64,000 bases of DNA, from assembly GCA_963971285.1 (NCBI GenBank), contig OZ020252.1:18513662-18577661 (forward strand), written 5' to 3'. Every line of letters begins with the position of its first letter. Position 1 is the first letter of the stretch. Of the stretch, positions 43,001-52,800 are shown in pieces. Under the pieces are notes generated by a model, which was not told where the DNA came from, searched no databases, and worked only from the letters and a program-made list of their open reading frames with translations. Both the position numbers and the translations under genes were made by a program. The stretch comes from Astropecten irregularis. Its lineage: Eukaryota > Echinodermata > Asteroidea > Paxillosida > Astropectinidae.

Positions 43001-44192
43001 GGTTCAATAAAGGTGCACTGCCCGATTTGAGCTGAAATTGACAGGTTGAAAAGTTTTAAATTGCCAATTTGACAAGATGGAGAAGTTACAAGCTTCCACG
43101 GTTTTCTTTGAGAAGTATCTTTGACCTTTCTCCCAAGAAAATTATTCTCAGGGTGCAAATCACTAGGGTAATCCTCACAACTTTGAACAAATTTAATAAT
43201 TTTTTTTTAAAATTAATGGTAGCGTTTTTGCAAAATCCAGCTACTAAGATTAAACTTATGATGAGTTGTCAGTATCACCATAGTCACTTGAATTGTGACA
43301 TCACACTTTGCTTAGCAACTTTGCTTAGCAGTTAGGATTGATTTACACTTAAGGTCAATCCTCATGCTTTGCGAAATCAAACCAAGCTTTAGATTAATTT
43401 GGATTTTATTAATCTTTTGCTTTTTTTTGTGCTAGGGAGAAGTTTACCTTGGTTGAGCATGATATGATGCTGTTTGCAGCAGCTACGATTGGTGCATCTT
43501 CCTACGTGATCGATAGGATGAGCAGCGATCAGGTAAAACTAATTCTCAGTCAACATTTTTGAATTTCCCTTTCAAGTCCTTAATTAAAGGTTATATCATA
43601 CTTTGGTTTTTGTCAAAGAAATGCAGATTCATGGGCAAAAATATCAAGGAAGATACAGTAACAGTCATCTGTGAAATTCCCGGTCCCATTCGGTGCCCAC
43701 TTTTTTGAGAAAACAGTTAAAACCGGCCCAATATTTGTTTAATCTTTTCACTGGATTTTTTTTATCTTCCAAAGATTAAAATTGTTTTTGGTCATTGGTT
43801 ATACTCTTTTCTTGATGAATACAGCATTTCAGGTGAAAAATGTTTTTAACGGTATGTTCCTATCATCACCATCTTTCTGTCTGATGACCAAAGCATGAGA
43901 TTAGGAGGTACTTCCTCTTGATGTGTAACGACGTGACCAGCTAACTTGAGTCGCCTTTGCCTAATCCTTTCCGATAACTTTGGGAGCTTTACATACAGAT
44001 GTTCGTCAGCAATGTGTTCAGACCAAGGGATGTTTCCTGCTTTTCTGTAACCATCTTTAGGGGGTCAATGTAACAAAGTCTCGGCTTCTTGTTGTGTCTT
44101 ATCAGGTGATAGACCACGTGGGACGTATAACATGCATACCCGTCTCTGACATCACTGAGTTTGCTGCAGTCCTTGTAGAAAACATCCTTTGA
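40071..44192 (+). CDS. CNTD1: Cyclin N-terminal domain-containing protein 1 (crossover regulator), complete
   Basis: Seven exons join in phase: 40071-40251, 40724-40799, 41752-41926, 42355-42517, 42692-42836, 43436-43532 and 44106-44192 (stop TGA); 307 codons against about 330 in human. Donors and acceptors are canonical. The protein reads as a divergent cyclin fold. Segments matching CNTD1 include RFMIKFIGDNY, TCVQIASKM, ELTILKTLDYQVYAHPPLTY (followed by IETLLEIMG), EKFTLVEHDMMLFAAATIGA and the C-terminal ITEFAAVLVENIL. In mammals and worms (COSA-1) the protein acts with HEI10 and MutSgamma/MutLgamma sites to mature class I crossovers in meiotic prophase. The start could be ATG 40071 or 40074. 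Its 5' neighbour is PLC-delta, head to head; DNA2 is convergent. Introns carry M1 and M2 copies. Confidence 0.93.
40336..40487. mobile_element. M2 MITE, partial
   Basis: CAATTTGCTAAGAGCATGAC, then CTTAGCAGTGCCATGAAATT and GGCCCTAA. Internally deleted. In the first CNTD1 coding intron. Confidence 0.65.
41041..41470 (+). mobile_element. M1 MITE with internal insertion
   Basis: TTAGGTAACTTCATACTTTG at the left, CAAAGTATGATGTTACCCTT at the right. About 60 extra bases in the middle. In the second CNTD1 intron. A short related piece (GGCCCAGGATTTTTCTCACA, TGAGGCCCCCTGATTCAAAG) recurs at 41986-42030. Confidence 0.7.
42100..42196. mobile_element. Right end of a CAGTGGAA-type Tc1/pogo-like MITE
   Basis: GACCACTATAACAGACAATA and TGTTATAGCGGCATTCCACT then GTA. 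Full-length relatives lie at 49398-49733 and 57183-57356. The ACAGTGGAAC...CTATAAC terminus is typical of TA-targeting Tc1/mariner (pogo) elements. Confidence 0.55.
42866..42931. mobile_element. M1 end-to-end remnant
   Basis: TTAAAGGTAGTATCATACTT (left TIR) is followed directly by TGGTAGCATACTGAAACAGA, an inverted right end, so most of the element is missing. In the CNTD1 intron after 42836. Confidence 0.65.
43584..43910 (+). mobile_element. M1 MITE
   Basis: TTAAAGGTTATATCATACTT at the left, the full M1 interior, then a decayed right end GACCAAAGCATGAGATTAGG. In the last CNTD1 intron. Confidence 0.7.
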
Positions 44193-44354
44193 AATCAGAA
44201 GAAGCTGGCGACAATTTCACATCCATTGTGGAAGATTCTTGGCCAAACAAAATCACTGAACAAGCTTGTGATGGATAGAAAAAGAATTTGTGACTTTTTT
44301 ATTTGTTAATTTGTAAATTTAGAAGAAAAAATACAACCTTGATTTGTTAAGTTC

Positions 44355-44733
44355 TTAAAGGTAATATCATACTTTGGTATTTGTCAAAGAAATACAGATG
44401 CATGGGCAAAAATATCAAGGAAGATACAGTAACAGTCATCTGTGAAATTTTCAGTCCCATAGAGTGCCCACTTTTTGGGAAGATGGTAAAAAAAACTTCC
44501 ACGTTTTGGGGTGTTTTTTTCTTTTTTTAAGTCTTTTCACTTTTATTTTTGATCTTATTAAATATCAAAATTGTTTTGGTCATTGATTTACTCTCTTCTG
44601 GATATATACAGCATTTTATGTAGAAAAATGTTAACAGTATGTTTCAACCATCACCATCCTTTATAACCTGTAAGTTATATGTAAATCTGTGAACAATTCT
44701 GTTTCGGTATGCTACCAAAGTATGATTGTACCT
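44355..44733 (+). mobile_element. M1 MITE, full-length copy
   Basis: TTAAAGGTAATATCATACTT at the left; GCTACCAAAGTATGATTGTA then CC at the right. All internal landmarks of the family are present. Confidence 0.8.
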
Positions 44734-45908
44734 CTATAAGACAAAGCATTTTGCCAAAATATTTTAATAACTTCCTTGTGGTTGTGGCTCATGCAGGTAT
44801 TTCCCTTGCCAGCCAAGAAACATCCTACTACAAGTGACTCAAGTATGGTATATGTATATCAAGTGAAGTTTGAAGGTTTTTTGTTATTTGAAAATTGATT
44901 TCATACTGTTTTTTTTTTAGGAGTTCCAAGTATAAATTATCAAAGGATTTTATTATTAATAAATTATCAGTAAGTCATATCTCAATGAAATATGTATTTA
45001 ACAGTTTTATTCTTTTGTAAACATATTTTCATACATATATTTATGAAAGATTTACATAGGAATTGTTTAATGTAGAAAAATTTACATGAACAATATAAAG
45101 CTTTTTAATGGAAGTCACCAAGTTCATATTTTAATCTTGTCAACTTTTGGTTATATCACTTAAATTTCATTGACAAAGGTGTAACAAATTTTCTTAATTT
45201 TAGCTTAGATTGTTCAGTTTACTCTGTTTAATTCGCTTCTGGCAGCTGTTAAATTGGAATAAAAGAACACTGCTACTGGTAGTCTACTTCGCCAAAACAA
45301 ATTATTCTATTTTGTTTCTGAGCAAATTGTGTGAAATCATCCAAAAAAACTCCTAAGAAAAGTAGCTAGGTTTGTAAAAGTCATCAGAAGCAAAATTAAG
45401 AACTACATTACATCCGAATTCAAATGTTCTAGCATGATCTTAGAAAATAACGGACCCTTCTGGCCTGTCACTCAAACAGTTTGCAAAGACCAATAGGATG
45501 ACATCCATTCCCAAGGGTAAAATGATTCAACTCCAGATGCACTTCATCAATTTTGAAACAAAAAGGTATTTTTGCTTCACTTCTGGATAGCATGCAATAA
45601 AATGCTTCAGTGATCAGGAAAGAGTACTTGTCTACAAGCTTTTTAATCCATCAAGCAAGGTGATCCATTTATTTCTCATTAAATGTTAAGCTTGATGGAT
45701 TTAGTTTTAAAAGGCTCTCTAGACAGCCTTGTCAGCAAGGGCAGTTTTAAAAGAGAGAGAGAGTATTAGACGTTAATTCAATATTTATATCAGCCTTGTT
45801 ATTTTGAGCTCCATTTTAAGTGAAATGGATGACTGCGGAATATGTTTGGCATTTTCTGTGCAGTAATGTATAAGGCTTGAATAATTTACTTAAATTCTTG
45901 TCCTTTAT

Positions 45909-46149
45909 GGGGCCAATTTCACGGCCCTGCTTAGCACAAAAAATTGCTAACCATAAAATTTCTGTCTTAAAAGCATGATTAACAACCAAATTCCCATTTG
46001 TTGTGTATCACTTGTGATTGTTTCTTTGGCTGTTGTTCGCTGACCATGAATATCAAATGGAATCTTTAAAGGTGGTTTGTTTTATTGAGCAGAAACATTT
46101 TGTGCTAAGCATTTTTTTTTGTGCTTAACAGCTCCGCGAAATTGGCCCC
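45909..46149. mobile_element. M2 MITE, full-length copy
   Basis: GGGGCCAATTTCACGGCCCT at the left; CAGCTCCGCGAAATTGGCCC then C at the right; 241 bases with the standard interior. Confidence 0.85.
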
Positions 46150-46428
46150 TGGTCTTTTCTTAATACTGATCTTTAATGGGATTTGAAGGTTTGCATGGCG
46201 GTTTTTGAGACGATCCATCCTTGGTAGATAATCCTCTTACTGATCACCGTTAAAGTGGTAAACGGTAGGAACAATCCATGCGCTGGAGGGAAAAGGAACC
46301 ACTGATGTTACTGTCCATCGCTGGTACACTTACTGCATGCATCTGCTGGAAGGGTAGCGATGTGGGTAGTGGGGTTAAGGAATGCACAGTATCCAATCCA
46401 ATGTCCTGGCTAACTATTGCACCTCTGA

Positions 46429-46655
46429 TAGGTCCTTTTCCCACTTGATCAATCTCGGGGGTGGCCCCGGGGCGAGTCGGGGGGTGAAAATAAGCCACGA
46501 TTCCCACTTGAAATGTTCACCCCTCCGTCTGCCCCGAGTCACCCCCGAGATTGCCTTTACTCCGGGGTGAGTTCAACTGCTCGGGACCAGGGTTGAAATT
46601 TTCACCCCGGGTGAGTCCGCCCCGGGGATGAGAGCTCTAGTGGGAAAAGGCCTAT
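46429..46655. mobile_element. GC-rich element with ATAGGNCCTTTTCCCACT ends
   Basis: ATAGGTCCTTTTCCCACTTG at the left is mirrored by AGTGGGAAAAGGCCTAT at the right. The interior is far more GC-rich than the surroundings, with nested inverted words (ATCTCGGGGGTGGCCCCGGG, GACTCACCCCCGAGAT, CCGCCCCGGGG). Probably a MITE. Confidence 0.65.
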
Positions 46656-46852
46656 AGAGCTCTATTATAGAGTGTTTGCCAAAGGTAGTGTAGGATTTCC
46701 AAATCCTAGCTTAAAATCAGGCTACTATTACCGTCACAAAGAAAACAATTGGCCAAAAATGAGAACAGCTAAAATAATAAAAAGTTATAAAAAGACCAAA
46801 ACCAATATAATGTAAGGAAATTGTGAAAAATATTTTCAAAGAAAAACCCCCT

Positions 46853-49800
46853 TCAGTGAAATTTCATTTCTTGAGCTATAACGGTATTCAGCCTATTCAA
46901 TATGCCCAAATGAAGTAATGTACAATTATGAACCACAAAAAAGGATATGAGATTTGCAGTTTGAAGACAATCTACGAGGCGCTCCATTGGTCCATTTTTC
47001 CGGAGTGCTTTGACGCAGCCAATCAGAATCAGCTTATGTTTGGCTCTCGTCAGCGCAACATTCAGACGGCGGATGTCTTTCAAGAGAAAACCGGTCTGGA
47101 AACAAAAGAGTCACGGTATTTAATAAATTAGGGCTAATTGCATAAAGCTGCCATGTACACAAATCTGCTAAGCATAGGAGAGATGTGTTTAGCAACAACA
47201 GGTTACCAACCCAAATCCAGTGCAATGTACATGGAGTGCAACTGGTATTCGGCTGATTTTTTTTTTTGCTTAGCACAAAAATCCATTTTTGCTAAGCAGG
47301 TATTTGAAATAAGTTCCTTGAATGTTGAAAGTCAAAGAAGCTTGAATTACCAGTTTTTAACATGACTGAGATAATATATCTCGGAAACATGGAAAACATT
47401 AACAGAAACTCGGTGAAAATTTCATCTCGGAAACATGAAATTCAACATGGAAACACATGATTTAATATATGTGAGCCTATCGTTGAATACTGTGTTTCTG
47501 AGATAAATTATCAGGCTCAGTAACATGAGACATGGGATGAGATCAGGCAAAAAATGTTTTCCAATCGGGGTCATTTTGTTATTGAAAGTAAGACCCCCTT
47601 GAATAATTGACGGTCCTCACCTCTGATTGCTGGTCTTTAGTTACGAATGATACGATGATGACTTCTTTGTCTCTTCCCTGGTACTTGTCAACGGTGTTCA
47701 CTTCAATGTGTTCATCTAGCATGGTAACCAGCAGCTTGCACTGGTTACGATACGGCGATATGATGCCGATGTTTCCCGCTGCACAACCACACTGATTAAA
47801 AAGAGAAACAATTTCATGAATATTTTTTATTCTTTTATCAACGAAATAAAACGGGTTAATTTTAATTCATTGAAAAGTGAACACAGAAAAAAATGGCTAG
47901 AGTTGGATTTGAACCCGCAACCCACTGGAATGCCGTTCCAGTTGCTCTACCAATTGAGCAATCTAGCACTAAGTTGACAGTGTCCCTAATGGTCCATTAT
48001 CTTTGTTCATTTGGCAGTCAAAAGCCACAAAACCATTCATTTATTTTTTATGGTAATTTAACTTTCCAGGGGTCGATTTCACTAATGCTTTGCGATCATC
48101 GCTAAAGCCCAAATCCGTCGCTAAACGGAGAATTGATCACAAAGTAGGGATCTCATATCACGTATGATTGAGATAATCACAAAATACGACTTTTAGCGAA
48201 ATTGGCCCCTGAAATGGCTTCGTTAAAATTACCCATGAAAGCATGATTTTGTGAAAGTAGGCTTTCACTACAGGCGATTCCACAAAGTGCGCCTCCAAGA
48301 GTGTGCAATACATTGGCCAATCACAACACACAAAATTTGCCGACCAAATACGCATCTGGAATGTGTTAACAAATTCAGCACATTGTGGATAGGCCAGTGC
48401 ATTGCAAACGCTTGGAGGCACACTATTTGGAAACACCTGTAAACTTTGGTGCAAAAACAGAAATCTTGAACAGTTTTCACAGCACAGTTGGATTTTTGCA
48501 AGAAGAAGAAACAAGAAGAATCTAAACCGGGCAATACCTTCATTAGGCACTGAACAAGATGCTTCACCAACAGAGCCTCTGTCGTGTTGACTGTGTGTTT
48601 GTCATCTTTGGAGTCTGGGTACCTGACCTATAGTTACATAATGCAAACAAATCAATCAACTTGCCAAAAGCTACAATTTGGGAATACCAAAAGCCTCAAA
48701 GGGATGTGAGCATGAAGTTGTTTTTCGGGTGAAAAAAAAATGGAAGACTTGGAATAAGGGATCGAACTGAGAAACAGAAAATAATTTTGTATTTTGGGGG
48801 GAAATTTGAAGGAAGAGGGTTGGGGAATTGAGAGCAAAGAAGATAAAATTAGGTGTATAATGAACAAAGGAATTAAAGCACATTTCTAGATTAATAAGTG
48901 CATAGAGACATCTCATGTTGATTGTGATATGCGCTTTTTAAAAGCGGTTTATTATTATTATTATTAATAATTCTTTAAGATTCACACTCCACCATTATCA
49001 ATGAACACTTAAAAGTGAATTTTATGTGCTGTAGAAACAATTAAAAAATACAGAGATGCAACTGGCCTATGTCAATAAAAATCTGAATGTTACAGAAAGT
49101 CATTATGCACTGTGTGTAGACACACAGCATGATCAAAGGCAGTGTCGCAGAATTGAACATCATCAAAGGAGACTTGCAAATAAAATGGCACAATTCGAAA
49201 CAAGGGGGAAAATCCGAATTAAGGTGAAAAAGAGAAAAAGAATCTAATTTCTGATTAAAATTTGAAAAGTTGCACCTCTGTAAATTCATTATATTTTTAT
49301 TAATTACAAAGAGTCAATAAGGTTTTGTTTTGGGAGAAAAAGTTCTGATTTCTATTTTTGATTTGAAAAAATTTGGTTAAAGAATATTTGGTGAATTACA
49401 GTGGAACACCGCTTTAGACCGATCCGACAGCACGTCGTACGGTCCGCCATTTGTATGACAACAAAAGAATTTACGCTCCGCCTCACTCTTTACTGCAGAG
49501 TGTACGTCCCCTGATACACCGCAAGGCCAATTTAATACATGAATCGCATTCAGTCGGATTCATGTATAACAAATGCCGCTATACCCCACATTTGCCTTAC
49601 CCAACATCATCCTTGGCTCCTAATTTGTGTGTACATTTGAAGCATACCAAACATTGTTTAAATAGCTATAATGAACAACAGCTTTAACAGACTATTTTTG
49701 TGCATATCTTTGTTATAGCGCCGTTCCACCGTCCATAAAACAGAATTAGTTTTGTCTAAAATATGAAATATTTATTTGAAATCTTTGTTTTATTAATATG

Positions 49801-52800
49801 GTCTGTTCCAAATCTGAAAGGATTACACAGGCATGCAACTTGGACAAAAAAAAGGACCATACTTTGTACAGTGTTTTTCACATTTTAATGACATAAGAGA
49901 GAAGTGAAAAAAGAGGAAATCAGCTGATCCGAGGAAAAGTTGCATGCCTGATTACACCATTGATAAAGAGCTTATTTTTTTATTCCAATTTTTAAATCTG
50001 AACATACCACTGACTGAAATTGTTAATTTTGTTCAGAAAACATTACCATCTACACAGAATTATTAAGAATATGAATCAAAATAAGTTTTACACCCTCACT
50101 CAGTGTCAGTAACTTGCCGTAGAAACCAGGCGCGGTTCTAGAGCCAAAATTTTGGGGGGCTAGAAGACCCAATATTTTGGGTTCTTCTAACACTCGCTTC
50201 TGCTATGTTTTATTAGGGGTCGAAAAACATGCACATTATAGCATTTTTTTACGCGGTTTTTTATGTAATTGGCGCTTAATAACTGAACAAATCCAGTATT
50301 TTCAAGAATTTTTTTTTTTCACTTGCATTTTTTTTGGGGGGCTACACAAAATGTTGGGGGGGCTACAGCCCCCCCTAGCCCCCCCCCCCCCCCCGTAGAA
50401 CCGCGCCTGGTAGAAACTCTCCCTTAGCCCTTTATTTGTATCCATGGGGATTTTGGGGCTAAAAACGATCCCAAATCAGCCAAATTCCAACACATGTGCA
50501 GTATCCAGGATCCCTACATGTATTCTTCTATAAAGTTTGGCTAACAAGCCCCATTTAAAGTTGCAGTCTCTACACTGTACAGTTCTGTGTCTGTTCGAAG
50601 TCTGACAGTAAATTTGAGATTCATTTTGGCATGACGATGCCAACACCGTCCTAGCTTTCATAGCAATTCTACACGGTTTTCTAAATCACAAAATCTGTTG
50701 AGAAAAAACTTGAATGAATACGCACTGCATTATGGCAGGTCCAATTTCTGTTTGTGTATTTAAAAGCAGATCTAACAATAATATTAAAAGTGAGTCAAAC
50801 AGCCTCCAGAATGACACGATACAGAGTTATTACTGATATTCATAGTAGACACAGTCTTCTTTCATCATCAGGGAGTCCTTATTGACATCAACCTGTGAGA
50901 TGGTAAGATCATTGAGCTGACACTTGTTACCAGACAGGTTGAAGGAGAGGCATTTGGGATCCTTGGAGCAGGCCAGGCAGCACTGCATGGGGCTTGTGAT
51001 GAGGGTTTCCTTGTAGGTGTGGCCGAGCAGACAGTAGGGTTGGGCTTGGGGACCGGTGATAGCAGAGCAGCGGACAGTGGTACGGCAACGACTTCGCTCG
51101 CACATGAAAGGCTTCTCATCCGTGCAGTTGAACTGGTCCCAGACTCCGATTCGGTACTTCAGCACTAAGCAAACAGATCCCTCCAGCACGTTCCACTCAT
51201 TCAAATTATTGTATTCAGTCTGATCATCTCCATAACAACGCATACGCACATCTACTTCGGCGCTGTAATTGCAACCCAGCCATATGTTGTGATTCCTGTT
51301 GCTTCTAACGATGGCATTATTGAGAGTGAGCCAGATGAAGTTATTCTCGCCGGCAGAGTTCGGCACTGTTAACTCTCCACCGGACTCCTGGCAAATTGCT
51401 CGGGCTCCGACCCATGTGGTGATGTCGGTGTGCATCGCATAGCACGATCGACCGTACGGCAACCAGCCATTGGGACAGCCGTCATTATGCCCTTCAGCAT
51501 AAAAATGTGACACTATCACAAGAACATGAATGAACAGAAAACAGACCGAAACGTAAGCAGACATTGTTCTCAAAGTTCTCAAATATCAAAGTTCTTTGCT
51601 GTCAGAAATGTCTGTTTGTCCAGAAGACACCTACAATCTTATCGTCTTATCGTCAGTTGGAGTCTTTACAAATCTCTTAGCAATTCGTAGGCTCGGGAAC
51701 CAGAGCTCATCAGTGGCTTAAGTCCAGTTTTCTCTCGTTCTCCTCAAATGTTATAAGACGATCATTCATCCAGGTTTGTGATCTACAATCCTTCACGTCT
51801 GTCCTTCTTACAAAACAGAAGCAGGAAGGAAATAGTAGTACTTGACGGAGCCTCGCATCGCATTAACGAACAGACAGGCAGGCCTGCACTTTCTTTAAAT
51901 ATACCGTATTCCGGGAATCAACTCCTTTTTTTGTATAAACCGTCACAGCGACAACTAGCATACGTGGGTGTGACTTACATATAGATAGGACAAAGCTTCC
52001 TATTGTTATCAATAATTAATCGATAGCACTTAGTGTATGGAATTTAGTCAGGCGTAAATAAGTCATCTCCGGTGTTTGATGTATCGAAACGGTCTGAAGG
52101 CTGATAAATGCAGGAAGAAAAGGCACTTGTTGATGTGGCGATGGTTTGAGTGACACGTTGGAAAAGATCATCGATCATTGCCATACGTAACTATTGAGAA
52201 CCAAGCAGCAGGCAATATTATGCATCATCACTCAACCTATGGAGGTTGTGACTTGCACTTACGAGGCCATTAATGGCCGATCGACCCTCACATCACAATG
52301 AAACCGACTCAAGGCCGAAGCCGTTACATCGACACAAAGATTCTGGAGACTGCCTGCCGTTCTGGCAAATGGGTTTTTTATGGCGGAAGTTTTGAATCAT
52401 GAAATTGTTATTACAATAATGGGGCAATTATGCAATTTAGGCCATACACTACTCCGAAAATTGTGTACGCTGTAAAATCTACCTTTGTTTGTTTAATAGC
52501 CAGAGCGTTAATATTACACAGATGATTAGCCAGTCTTACCTGATCAGTATTGAGGAAAGATACTGTCGTTGCTGGCTGCAAAGCCTGGAGTACCCAGGAG
52601 TAATCATCTGAACTACCAAGAAGTCCCTGTACAAGAGAATAAAATCAGACTTGAATTGCTATTTGCAGATTGGGGCAAGAAATGAAAGTGATAGTTTGAG
52701 ACCGAAAAGTTGAAGTAAATGATTCATTGGGGGTTTACGAAATGGCGGCTCAGGCTCAGGCTCAGGCTCCAGCTCTGTGTCATCCATATGCTGAAAATAT

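Larger units (their letters stand above)
44193..46852. other. Tail-to-tail interval between CNTD1 and DNA2
   Basis: No coding exon. It contains M1 at 44355-44733 (starting about 160 bases after the CNTD1 stop, so probably transcribed in its 3' UTR), M2 at 45909-46149, a short (GA)n tract at 45753-45765 and a GC-rich TIR element at 46429-46655. Poly(A) signals could not be chosen with confidence. Confidence 0.6.
48628..52539. other. DNA2 intron holding the nested lectin gene
   Basis: 3.9 kb between DNA2 exons 52626-52540 and 48627-48538. Apart from the lectin gene at 50830-51582 it holds a Tc1/pogo-type element at 49398-49733, two elements with apparent 8-bp target duplications (49829-49949, 50127-50409) and AT-rich filler. 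No further exon is supported. Confidence 0.65.

Noticed and set aside
47076..47083. A DNA2 last-exon acceptor at 47078/47077 (exon from 47076)
   Set aside because: It would break the reading phase and lose FLLK. The acceptor at 47097/47096 keeps phase 0 and restores [12 protein letters not shown] as in DNA2.
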